A stretch of DNA of 36,315 nt from an uncultured Micrococcales bacterium (GTDB lineage: Bacteria; Actinomycetota; Actinomycetes; S36-B12; UBA10799), in the NCBI GenBank assembly GCA_937952095.1, contig CALFYG010000085.1:1-36315 (forward strand), read 5' to 3'. A model generated the notes under the pieces. It was not told the DNA's origin and ran no database searches. It saw only the letters and a program-made list of their open reading frames with translations. Made by a program: the position numbers and the translations under genes. This document shows, one piece after another, positions 23,465 to 30,627 of this stretch. How positions within the stretch are numbered: position 1 is the stretch's first letter; each line of letters begins with the position of its first letter.

Positions 23465-23955
23465 CAGGCTGCTTCGGACCGCAGCAGGGCTTCGATGTCG
23501 GAGGTGAGCGCGGACGGGTCGGTCTTGGGGGAGTACCGCTTCACCGTCACGCCGTCGGGGGCGACAAGGAACTTGGTGAAGTTCCACTTGATGGAGGATC
23601 CGAGCAATCCGCGGGAGCGATCCTTGAGGAACTCGAAGACGGGGTCGGTGTTCTTGCCGTTGACATCGATCTTCGTGCTCAGTGTGAAGGTGACGCCGTG
23701 ATTGACCCGGCAGTACTCCTCGATGTCAGAGTCGTCGCCGGGCTCCTGGTTGGCGAACTGTCCGCACGGGAAGCCGAGCACGACCAGGCCCTGCGGACCG
23801 TAGGTCTCGTGCAGTTCCTGCAGACCGTCGTATTGCGGTGCGAACCCGCACTTGCTGGCGGTGTTCACGATCAGAAGCGGCTGACCGCGGAACTGGCTCA
23901 AGTCGATCACTTCGCCGGTGTTGGAGCGGAAGGAGAGATCGTAGATGGTATCCAT
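23464..23955 (-). CDS. Glutathione peroxidase-family thiol peroxidase
   Basis: 163 residues from ATG 23955. The Gpx layout is complete: NTASKCGFAPQY with peroxidatic Cys36, GFPCGQFANQEPG with Gln70, and KWNFTKFLV with Trp124-Asn125. A second cysteine (Cys82 in EEYCRVN) is at the position used as resolving Cys by thioredoxin-dependent bacterial Gpx enzymes. It reduces hydroperoxides in the cytoplasm; reductant in actinobacteria is normally thioredoxin or mycothiol systems, not glutathione. First gene of an operon with the OhrR-like regulator. -35 TTGCGG, 17 bp, -10 CACAAT, then 6 nt to ATG. Confidence 0.93.
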   Translation of the reverse strand: MDTIYDLSFRSNTGEVIDLSQFRGQPLLIVNTASKCGFAPQYDGLQELHETYGPQGLVVLGFPCGQFANQEPGDDSDIEEYCRVNHGVTFTLSTKIDVNGKNTDPVFEFLKDRSRGLLGSSIKWNFTKFLVAPDGVTVKRYSPKTDPSALTSDIEALLRSEAA

Positions 23956-23961
23956 AAATAT

Positions 23962-23984
23962 ATTGTGCACAATCTAATTGCACA
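23962..23984. promoter_or_regulatory. Overlapping palindromes, likely OhrR-type operator
   Basis: ATTGTGCACAAT (23962-23973) is a perfect 12 bp palindrome covering the -10 of the gpx-marR operon. TGTGCA-N9-TGCACA (23964-23984) is a second inverted repeat overlapping it. The AT-rich core resembles OhrR boxes. It lies between the divergent gpx and MFS genes, 40-62 bp before the MFS start. Confidence 0.65.
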
Positions 23985-24023
23985 CCGCAAACCGGGGGTC
24001 CGACGGATGGCTAGGCTATGGGG

Positions 24024-25295
24024 GTGACCGGGATTCTTCATGCCGACACCGACGTGCGCGCTGTGCAGCGCCGTACCGTCGGCACGTTGTCCGTCACCCA
24101 GATGCTCAGCGGAGTCGCTGTCGCGGGTTCCTTGCCCGCGGGTGCGTTGATCGCCGCGTCGCTGGCCGGGGAGGGGGCCGCGGGGCTCGCGCAGACCGCG
24201 GGTGTGCTCGGCGCAGCACTGCTGGCCCTTCCGTTGGCACAGTTGGCCTTGTCCCACGGCCGACGTTTCGCGCTGTCCACCGGCTACGCCATCGGAGCCT
24301 TTGGCGCCGTCACAGTCGTCATCGGAGGCACGGCGGGTGTGATCGGAGTCGTGCTCCTCGGGTGTCTGTTGCTGGGGGTCTCGACCGCTGCCGGGTATCA
24401 GGGGCGGTACGCGGCGACCGACCTCGCTGACGAGGATCACCGCGGACGGGCGTTGTCGATCGTCGTGTGGGCCGGCACCATCGGGGCCGTACTCGGTCCG
24501 AACCTCCTGGAGTTCTCCGGGTCCCTGGCGCTGCGTGCGGGGCTGCCCCAACTGACCGGACCGTTCGTGCTTGCTGCTGCGGTCCTGGTCGGTGCGTCCG
24601 TGATCCTGTTCGTGAGGCTGCGTCCCGACCCCTACCTGCTTGCCAGGTCGGTGGCGGAGGCGGCATCGGGTCCGATGGCCAGGCCTCGGCTGCGTGACGG
24701 CTTGGCGCACCTGCGCCGGCATCGCCGGGCAGTCCTGGGGATCGCCGCGGTCTCGATCGGACACGTCGCCATGGTGATGGTGATGGTGATGACCCCCGTC
24801 CACATGGCGCATGTGGATGTCTCCCTGCGGCTCATCGGCCTGGTGATCAGCGTTCACGTGTTGGGGATGTTCGCCTTGTCGCCGGTGGTCGGATGGGCCG
24901 TGGACCGGTTCGGGCGGATCCAGATCATCGTGGTGGGTGCGGTGATCCTGCTCATGTCCAGCGTGGTCAGCGGCCTGGCCCCGGCGGAGAACGTGCCGGT
25001 CCTGGGCGCCGGCCTGTTCCTGCTGGGTCTGGGTTGGTCGTGCACGCTCATCGCCGGGTCCACACTCCTGACCGATGATTGCGACCCGGCTGAGCGTCCC
25101 TCCGTGCAGGGGTTGTCAGACCTCAGCATGAACGTGGCCGGCGCCCTCGGGGGAGCGCTTGCGGGGATCATCGTCCTGCAGTCCTCCTACGCAGTGCTCT
25201 GTGCCGCTGCTGCGGTTCCCGTTCTGGCTCTGCTCGCACTCGTCGCCCTGCCCGCGATGCGTGCAGCGGCCGGACTCGGGGTCACGAAGAACTAG
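24024..25295 (+). CDS. MFS transporter
   Basis: 423 residues and 12 predicted membrane helices. GTG 24024 is preferred because TAGGCT (24012-24017) lies exactly 6 nt before it; ATG 24018 abuts the -10 box and would need a different promoter. Helices 2-3 lead to a LSHGRRFALSTGYAIGAF loop (degenerate MFS motif A) and helix 8-9 to WAVDRFGRIQIIVVG (motif A-like repeat). MVMVMVMTPVHMAHV after helix 7 is Met-rich. Sugar, drug or amino-acid efflux are all possible. Divergent from gpx-marR across one operator, suggesting peroxide- or electrophile-responsive efflux (inference). Its end overlaps the next, convergent gene by 14 bp. Confidence 0.88.
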   Translation: MTGILHADTDVRAVQRRTVGTLSVTQMLSGVAVAGSLPAGALIAASLAGEGAAGLAQTAGVLGAALLALPLAQLALSHGRRFALSTGYAIGAFGAVTVVIGGTAGVIGVVLLGCLLLGVSTAAGYQGRYAATDLADEDHRGRALSIVVWAGTIGAVLGPNLLEFSGSLALRAGLPQLTGPFVLAAAVLVGASVILFVRLRPDPYLLARSVAEAASGPMARPRLRDGLAHLRRHRRAVLGIAAVSIGHVAMVMVMVMTPVHMAHVDVSLRLIGLVISVHVLGMFALSPVVGWAVDRFGRIQIIVVGAVILLMSSVVSGLAPAENVPVLGAGLFLLGLGWSCTLIAGSTLLTDDCDPAERPSVQGLSDLSMNVAGALGGALAGIIVLQSSYAVLCAAAAVPVLALLALVALPAMRAAAGLGVTKN

Positions 25296-25677
25296 TCGCG
25301 AGTTGTGGTGAGGGTGTCGTCGCCGGCCGCCACAGGATCCCGATGAAGATGAGCGGGAGGAAGGCGGCGGTCGTCACGGTGCTCAATGTCAGTGCGCCCG
25401 AGATGAGGTAGGCCGCTGTTCCCAGCCAGTCGATGGCCTGGACGCCGACCATCGCCACGATCCAACTGCGATGGCGCTTCGGCTCGCGCGCGGCCAGAAG
25501 CATGCCGTACCCGAAGCCGAAGGCTCTGGCGGCGAACATGGTCAGCATCCAGCTTGCCCACGTGGGTGCGTCCGGAAGCCCCATCAGATGGGCGAACGCG
25601 TTGGGGATCAGGAACACCGCCCCCAGCACGATCTGGATGACGCCGATGGCGATGAGTGTCAGACGGATGATTCGCAT
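25282..25677 (-). CDS. Small four-helix membrane protein
   Basis: 131 residues with four hydrophobic segments (LIAIGVIQIVLGAVFLI, WMLTMFAARAFGFGYGMLLA, WIVAMVGVQAIDWLGTAAYLI, VTTAAFLPLIFIGILW), a size and pattern found among DoxX/DUF4267-like small membrane proteins. The family is not certain. AGGAGAAAGAA lies directly before the ATG. Its upstream AT-rich region contains a 19 bp sequence repeated before the Rrf2-type regulator gene, so it is probably a target of that regulator. Confidence 0.75.
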   Translation of the reverse strand: MRIIRLTLIAIGVIQIVLGAVFLIPNAFAHLMGLPDAPTWASWMLTMFAARAFGFGYGMLLAAREPKRHRSWIVAMVGVQAIDWLGTAAYLISGALTLSTVTTAAFLPLIFIGILWRPATTPSPQLATSSS

Positions 25678-25695
25678 TTCTTTCTCCTAAACAGA

Positions 25696-25714
25696 ATATT
25701 GTGTTTATGTAGTT
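25696..25714. promoter_or_regulatory. Shared operator-like sequence, copy 1
   Basis: ATATTGTGTTTATGTAGTT matches the sequence at 26194-26212 at 16 of 19 positions. It lies 19-37 bp before the ATG of the small membrane protein, in promoter position. Confidence 0.6.
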
Positions 25715-25750
25715 ACGGACACGAGGCAGCGCAGGAGCATCCCGGCCACC

Positions 25751-26167
25751 TCAGCGCGTGAGGTCGGCCAGAGTCACCTCCTGGAGGGATTGGTGCAGAG
25801 CGTTCTCCGCGTTCTGCAGGGCGGTTCGAAGTTGCTTCTGGCGGCGGGCCGGGGTGGGTCCGCTCACCTGGATGCGGTGGTCGGTGGCGAACAGGGGGCG
25901 GGCTTGCTGCATGCCCACGACGATGTCGTCGAGTGTGATCTCCTGTGCCGCACGCGCCAGGCGCACGCCGCCGCGGGCTCCTTCGCGGGTCTCGATGAGC
26001 CCCGCCGCGGTGAGGCGGCGCAACAGGGCGGCTGCGCTGGGGGCCGGCAGTCCCAGGTCCGCGGCCAGGCGCGCGGTCGCGACGAACCCGTCGTCGCCGA
26101 GAGCGGCCTTGTCAGCCACGTAGGCGCACGCGAGCATGGCTTGCCACACGCCCAGGGGGTACGTCAT
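25751..26167 (-). CDS. Rrf2-family regulator lacking the Fe-S cysteines
   Basis: 138 residues from ATG 26167, with GGAGG 6-10 nt upstream. The Rrf2 winged helix is clear: FVATARLAADLGLPAPSAAALLRRLTAAG with GLIETREGARGGVRLARAAQ and the typical ITLDDIVVGMQ. Fe-S members (IscR, NsrR) carry three Cys in the 90-110 region; here that stretch reads HRIQVSGPTPARRQKQL and the protein has one Cys only (Cys14). It must therefore sense something other than a cluster, as HypR or CymR-like members do. An operator-like sequence sits in its own promoter, suggesting autoregulation. Confidence 0.88.
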   Translation of the reverse strand: MTYPLGVWQAMLACAYVADKAALGDDGFVATARLAADLGLPAPSAAALLRRLTAAGLIETREGARGGVRLARAAQEITLDDIVVGMQQARPLFATDHRIQVSGPTPARRQKQLRTALQNAENALHQSLQEVTLADLTR

Positions 26168-26193
26168 CGTCGGCCTCCAAACAGTTAAACAAC

Positions 26194-26223
26194 ATATTGA
26201 GTGTATATAGTTCTTCCTGTCAA
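26194..26223 (-). promoter_or_regulatory. Rrf2 gene promoter with operator copy 2
   Basis: On the minus strand: -35 TTGACA (26223-26218), 18 bp, -10 CAATAT (26199-26194). The 19 bp operator copy ATATTGAGTGTATATAGTT (26194-26212, plus-strand reading) covers the -10 and most of the spacer, an ideal place for repression. Confidence 0.65.
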
Positions 26224-26233
26224 GGCGACCGAA

Positions 26234-26286
26234 CACCTCTTGGTGAAGAAGTGACACGTGAGGTGTCATTTCCTCACCAAGAGGTG
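26234..26286 (-). terminator. Long hairpin after the STAS-like gene
   Basis: 24 bp arms CACCTCTTGGTGAAGAAGTG-ACAC (26234-26257) and the inverse (26263-26286), two non-Watson-Crick positions only, loop of 5. It begins 2 nt after the STAS-like gene's stop. No U-tract. It separates that gene from the Rrf2 promoter. Confidence 0.75.
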
Positions 26287-26288
26287 GC

Positions 26289-26633
26289 TCAGGCGAGCAG
26301 CCAGGTCCAGGCGGAGTCCCCGTCGGGGAAGTAGCGCACCTCTCCGGCGTACATCTTCGCGACCTCGGCGATCACCTTCTCCATCCCGCCTCCGACGACG
26401 GCCATCTTGGTGATCTTCTTGTGGAAGTCGTGCCCGAACTGCATGTCGTCCCACCAGGCGCTCGGGCGTTCCGAGGTGAAGTCGGTGAGGTCGCAGAGCA
26501 GTTGCACGGATCCGTACTGGTCGACGAGGGCCTCCATCTCCGGCACCAGTACGGCGTAGTCCTCGCGGCCGATGGCTCCGGAGAACCGGTAGCCGACCGC
26601 CGAGCCTGTACTGCGTTCAAGTCGATTGATCAT
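26289..26633 (-). CDS. STAS/SpoIIAA-like protein
   Basis: 114 residues from ATG 26633. It matches the SpoIIAA-like (STAS_2) pattern: MINRLERSTGSAVGYRFSGAIGREDYAVLVPEME, the strand VQLLCDLTDF, AWWDDMQFGHDFHKKITKMAVVGG, and the closing YFPDGDSAWTWL. Such stand-alone proteins have an anti-sigma-antagonist-like or CRAL/TRIO-like fold with undetermined partners. No kinase or sigma gene is adjacent. GGAGG lies 12 nt upstream. Followed by a strong hairpin. Confidence 0.85.
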   Translation of the reverse strand: MINRLERSTGSAVGYRFSGAIGREDYAVLVPEMEALVDQYGSVQLLCDLTDFTSERPSAWWDDMQFGHDFHKKITKMAVVGGGMEKVIAEVAKMYAGEVRYFPDGDSAWTWLLA

Positions 26634-26832
26634 GGCCCCATTCAACCTCCGCGGCGGCGCGGTTGCGCCCTGTTCGTCCTACGTCCGTCCGAGAGCCCGT
26701 GTCCTGAGTCAGTAGCGCCAAGCGACCTAACGCTGGGCCAGTGTGTCGACAGCGCACATCGAGCAGCCGGCACTGAACGTCTGAGGGCTGCCGCCGTGCG
26801 GGCGCCCTGCGATCGGCGGCAGAATCACCGTC

Positions 26833-27690
26833 ATGGATGCAGTGCGGGTAGGGATCGCCGGAGCTGGGCCCTGGGCAGGTATGTTCCATGCGCCGATGCT
26901 GGCCGCCGGGCCACACACCACCGTGAGTGCGGTGTACGGCCGGCGCCGGGAGGCCGCGGAGGCACTTGCAGGGGAGTACGGAGGTCTCGGCACCGACGAC
27001 TTCTCCGAGTTCCTCGACCACTGTGACGCCGTCTCTTTCGCGCTGCCGCCCGACGTCCAGGCCCGACTGGCACCCCTGGCCGCCGCCGCCGGGAAACCGC
27101 TGTTGCTCGAGAAGCCCATCGCACTCGACCTGCCGTCGGCCCAGGAGTTGGTGGCCGCCATCGATGCCGCCGGAGTGCCCACACAACTGATGCTGACGAG
27201 GCGCTACTCGCAGCGGATCCGCTCCTTCCTCAAGGAGGCGCACTCGGTGCCGATCACGGGTCTTCGGACATCCTTCGTGTCCGGGGCCTTCCTGCCGGGG
27301 AGCCCGTTCGCGACACCGTGGCGCCTCGAGCACGGGGCCTTGCTGGATGTCGGACCGCACGTGCTGGACCTCATGGACGCGGTGGCCGGGCCGATCGACA
27401 CAATCGAGTACACCGGTGATCCTGCGACCATGCTGGCGCTGACAACCAGACACCAGTCGGGTGCCATCGGGCAGGCCTTCATCTCATCGGTCGTGCCCGG
27501 GTACTTGGCCGACCTCGAGGTATTCGGCCCGGACGGCATCCTCAGCGCCCCGGACCGCAGCGATGCCGAGCGTGGTGAGGTGATGCAGGCCATCGCCGCC
27601 GAGTTCGCCGAGGTGGTGCGCAGTGGCCGACCTCATGCACTTGATGTGCACCGCGGCTTGTACCTGCAGGAGTTGATCGCCGGTCTGTAG
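26833..27690 (+). CDS. Gfo/Idh/MocA-family oxidoreductase
   Basis: 285 residues. The N-terminal Rossmann domain (VRVGIAGAGPWAGMFHAPML) is followed by the family hallmark LLLEKPIALD (EKP), then the alpha/beta C-terminal domain with LLDVGPHVLDLMDAVAG, which contains the Gx(2)HxxD-like catalytic His/Asp. It is somewhat short for the family (usually 330-400), with a reduced C-terminal domain. Substrate is probably a sugar or cyclitol derivative; this is unknown. The ATG is preceded by CAGAAT and 7 nt. The 200 bp upstream (26634-26832) shows no feature. Confidence 0.9.
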   Translation: MDAVRVGIAGAGPWAGMFHAPMLAAGPHTTVSAVYGRRREAAEALAGEYGGLGTDDFSEFLDHCDAVSFALPPDVQARLAPLAAAAGKPLLLEKPIALDLPSAQELVAAIDAAGVPTQLMLTRRYSQRIRSFLKEAHSVPITGLRTSFVSGAFLPGSPFATPWRLEHGALLDVGPHVLDLMDAVAGPIDTIEYTGDPATMLALTTRHQSGAIGQAFISSVVPGYLADLEVFGPDGILSAPDRSDAERGEVMQAIAAEFAEVVRSGRPHALDVHRGLYLQELIAGL

Positions 27691-27736
27691 CACTCAACCG
27701 CGCGGCGACTGGCAGCGCTGGCCTCTGCGAACGCTC

Positions 27737-27742
27737 TAGGCT
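27737..27742 (+). promoter_or_regulatory. -10 box (TAGGCT), leaderless-type
   Basis: TAGGCT, then 7 nt and GTG 27750. Confidence 0.4.
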
Positions 27743-27749
27743 GTCGGGC

Positions 27750-28529
27750 GTGGGTGAGGCAGCGCTCTTCGCAGCGATCGGGCAGTCGGCTCTGGTCGTC
27801 GGGGCGCTGCTCGTCTGGCGCTTCCCGAAACTGCAGACCCCCGGCTACGTCGGCATGCTCATGGCGTTCGGCGCCGGTGCCGTGATCTCGGCGGTGGGGA
27901 CCGACCTGGTGGCCGTCTCCTACGACGAGGCGGGTGCAGATGCCACGGCACTCGGCATCGCGATCGGCGGACTGGGCTACTACGCCCTCATCCGCCTGCT
28001 CGAGCGCTCCGGAGGTCGGGAACGGCCGTCGAAGCCGGTCGAGGAGGCCATCTCGCAGGAGGAAGAAGTCGTGGCCGCAGCCGCGACCCCGACCGAGGCC
28101 CGCAACCTGTTCGTCGGCATGATCATCGACGGCATCCCGGAGTCCGTCGCGGTCGGACTGACCCTGCATCTTGCCAGTGTGGGGGTGTCCGCGGCGCTGG
28201 TCGGCTCGATCTTCGTGGCGGGCCTGCCCGAAGCCATCGGTGTGGCCGCGGCTCTGCTGGCCGGCGGCTTCACACTCCGGCGCATCCTGATGCGCTTCTC
28301 GGTGGTCGTCGCGGTTGGTGCGCTCTCGGGTGCGATCGGATATCAGGTGCTCGTGGAATCGGATCCCCGGGTCATCGCGATCGTCCAGTCGATCGCGGCC
28401 GGTGCGCTGTTGGTGGTGGTGGTCAACGAGATGGTGCCGATCGCGGTGCGCGGCGTGCAACGGTGGGCGGGCGTGCTGGCGGCAGCCGGATTCGTGTTCT
28501 CCGCCATCCTCACCTGGGCCAGCAGTTGA
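27750..28529 (+). CDS. ZIP-family-like metal transporter
   Basis: 259 residues and about eight membrane helices with a charged loop (RSGGRERPSKPVEEAISQEE) between helices 3 and 4, the usual place of the ZIP variable loop. The ZIP helix-4 motif appears as MIIDGIPESVAVG (127-135) and helix 5 as GLPEAIGVA. The metal-binding His of the canonical HNxPEG motifs is replaced by Asp/Gly, so metal use may be altered or lost. Divalent-cation import is the family role; here it is uncertain. The lipoprotein gene begins 17 nt after its stop. Confidence 0.8.
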   Translation: MGEAALFAAIGQSALVVGALLVWRFPKLQTPGYVGMLMAFGAGAVISAVGTDLVAVSYDEAGADATALGIAIGGLGYYALIRLLERSGGRERPSKPVEEAISQEEEVVAAAATPTEARNLFVGMIIDGIPESVAVGLTLHLASVGVSAALVGSIFVAGLPEAIGVAAALLAGGFTLRRILMRFSVVVAVGALSGAIGYQVLVESDPRVIAIVQSIAAGALLVVVVNEMVPIAVRGVQRWAGVLAAAGFVFSAILTWASS

Positions 28530-28545
28530 GCACTATGTTGGGCAG

Positions 28546-29109
28546 ATGTCCGCAGCGAAACTCACCATTGCCGGAGTGATCCTCATGACGGCGCTCGCCG
28601 GTTGCGGGGGCTCCACCGCGGAGTCACCGACCACGCCGCCGACTGAGGCTGCGTCTGCCGCAGCGGCTCAGCCGGTCGCCGCGGACGATGCCTGCGGCCT
28701 ACTGTCCGCCGAGGAGATCAACGCCGTACTCGGCACCACGTTCGGGGAGGGTGAGCAGGTCACCGACGATGCCCGTGAGATCGTCGACTGCAAGTACACG
28801 ATGACCGACGACAGCACCGGGGTGGAGTTGCCCATCGCCATCGTCGACGTGGGGGTGTCGCAGATCGATGGCGAGGAGTCCTACGACACCAATGCCGACC
28901 TCGCCCCTGCCTACTTCGGGGGCGATCCGGAGGACGTCGACGTTCCCGGGGCGGACAAGGCCTACGTGGTCACCAACGCCGAGACGCAGTCACCGGTCCT
29001 CGGCATGTTGGTCGGCGAGCGCTTCATCCTCATCCAGATCGGGGTGGAAGGTGCCACGACCGAGCAGGCTGTGGAACTCGCGACGCTGGCGGCGTCCCGG
29101 GTCGGTTAG
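28546..29109 (+). CDS. DUF3558-like lipoprotein
   Basis: 187 residues from ATG 28546. Type II signal peptide (LTIAGVILMTALAGC, Cys20 lipidated) and a Thr/Ser/Ala linker precede a globular domain starting ACGLLSAEEINAVLGT with VDCKYTM: two Cys probably joined. The ACxLLT/SxEE-type opening matches DUF3558, a family of exported actinobacterial lipoproteins. TATGTT sits 6 nt before the ATG (leaderless). Its stop overlaps the convergent MFS gene by 4 nt. Function unknown. Confidence 0.82.
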   Translation: MSAAKLTIAGVILMTALAGCGGSTAESPTTPPTEAASAAAAQPVAADDACGLLSAEEINAVLGTTFGEGEQVTDDAREIVDCKYTMTDDSTGVELPIAIVDVGVSQIDGEESYDTNADLAPAYFGGDPEDVDVPGADKAYVVTNAETQSPVLGMLVGERFILIQIGVEGATTEQAVELATLAASRVG

Positions 29110-30530
29110 TCCTGGGTCGCCCGTGCCGCTGCAGCCCCGCGGGTGACACCGCCCGGTGCCGCCGGCACAGTCGCCCGTCGCCATTGCCACAGGCCGAAGA
29201 TGATCCCGAGGAGGCCTACTAGGCCGGCCCATTCCAGGTACGTGACGGTGGTGGCGAACTGATCGGTGGTGCGTCCGTCTCCGAACGTCTCGAGGGAGGC
29301 CGCCGCGGCTACCACGCCGACACCGCCAGTGGTCACCATCACGGTCAGCAGCACGCCCGCCGCGGCGCCCGCTTCGGAGAGATCCACGACGCTCTGCACG
29401 GCGATGTTGCCGAACTGGAAACCGAGTCCGAGGAAGAACGACGCCACCGCCATCAGCAGGAGGTAGACCACCAGGTTCTGTGCGAACGCGAGGCCCGCCA
29501 GGGCGAACGCTCCGGCGATCATGGCCACAGTCATCACGCGCTGGCCGGGGTAGCGCGAAGCGATCCGGCCGCTGATCGGCCCGCCGATGGACAGCCCGAT
29601 CGCCGCCGGGATGAACAGCAGCCCGGCCGTGAGGCCCGACAGCCCGCGCGCCTGTTGCAGGTAGAGGGTCGCGAGGAACACCATCACGCACAGACCCGCG
29701 TTGGCGATCGTGGCCGCGATGACCAGCGCCGTGAACCGCTGATTCGCCCACATCTTCGGGGGCAGGATGGGCCACGCGGTGCGTCGTTCCCAGACCACGA
29801 AACCGATCAGAGCAGCGATACCGATGACGGCGGGGAGGACCGTGAGAAGCGGTGAACCGACCGAGATGTCATCCAGTGCCAGCGACAGCCCGCCCACCAA
29901 CAGGGCGATGAGCGCGATCCCGAGGAAGTCCAGATCGCGGACCCGCTTGCCCGCCAGGCCCGGATCGGTCTGCTCGCGCAGTTGGAACATCCCCCAGATC
30001 ACGCCGATCGCCGCGATCGGCACGTTGACGAAGAACACCCAGCGCCAGCCGATGGTCGTCGAGAACGCACCACCGAGGATCGGGCCGGCGGCGGTGCCGA
30101 TTCCTGCGATTCCGCTGAGCAGTCCGAGGACCTTCGGCCGCTCGGTGTCATCGGTGGCGTTGCTGACGAGCGCGAAGGCGACGGGGAAGTAGAGGCCGGC
30201 GCCGAACCCTTGGACGACACGGGCGACGATGACCGACTCGGTGGTCGTGGACAGGCCGCACCACAGGGAGGCCAGACCGAAGATGCTGAGGCCGATCAGG
30301 ACGATCTTCTTGCGTCCGACCAGATCCGCGAGCCGGCTGCCGGGGACCATCGTGATCCCCAGCGCGATCATGTAGGCGCTGACCGACCACTGAAGGTTCT
30401 CCGGTGTCGTGTTGAGGTCCTCTGCCATGTTCGGCAGAGCCAGCGCGAGCGCGAAGTAGTCGAGCTGCACACAGATCAGGGCGATCGCGACCGCGCCGAA
30501 CCGGCCCAGAGCCGTACGCAGTGTGGACAT
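29106..30530 (-). CDS. 14-TM MFS drug-efflux-type transporter (EmrB/QacA/DHA2)
   Basis: 474 residues with ~14 hydrophobic segments. The DHA2 hallmarks are visible: LDYFALALALPNMAEDLNTT near helix 1 (the D-Y-F-A form of the usual DxTxVNVALP), LQWSVSAYMIALG in helix 2, GSRLADLVGRKKIVLIGL as motif A, RVVQGFGAGLYFP as motif B, and GPILGGAFSTTIGWRWVFFVNVP as motif C. Proton-driven export of hydrophobic compounds is the usual role; substrate unknown. No local regulator adjoins it. Divergent from the deacetylase gene. Confidence 0.93.
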   Translation of the reverse strand: MSTLRTALGRFGAVAIALICVQLDYFALALALPNMAEDLNTTPENLQWSVSAYMIALGITMVPGSRLADLVGRKKIVLIGLSIFGLASLWCGLSTTTESVIVARVVQGFGAGLYFPVAFALVSNATDDTERPKVLGLLSGIAGIGTAAGPILGGAFSTTIGWRWVFFVNVPIAAIGVIWGMFQLREQTDPGLAGKRVRDLDFLGIALIALLVGGLSLALDDISVGSPLLTVLPAVIGIAALIGFVVWERRTAWPILPPKMWANQRFTALVIAATIANAGLCVMVFLATLYLQQARGLSGLTAGLLFIPAAIGLSIGGPISGRIASRYPGQRVMTVAMIAGAFALAGLAFAQNLVVYLLLMAVASFFLGLGFQFGNIAVQSVVDLSEAGAAAGVLLTVMVTTGGVGVVAAAASLETFGDGRTTDQFATTVTYLEWAGLVGLLGIIFGLWQWRRATVPAAPGGVTRGAAAARATQD

Positions 30531-30615
30531 GGCCGTCAGCGTGGCACGAGTGCGGGTCGGATGGAAGAGTTCAGTGACCCGCGTGGCGGGGACTGTGTGC
30601 GCGGCGCCTGCCTCG

Positions 30616-30621
30616 TAGCGT
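30616..30621 (+). promoter_or_regulatory. -10 box (TAGCGT), leaderless-type
   Basis: TAGCGT, then 6 nt (GGAGAT, which might alternatively act as ribosome site) and GTG 30628. Confidence 0.4.
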
Positions 30622-30627
30622 GGAGAT

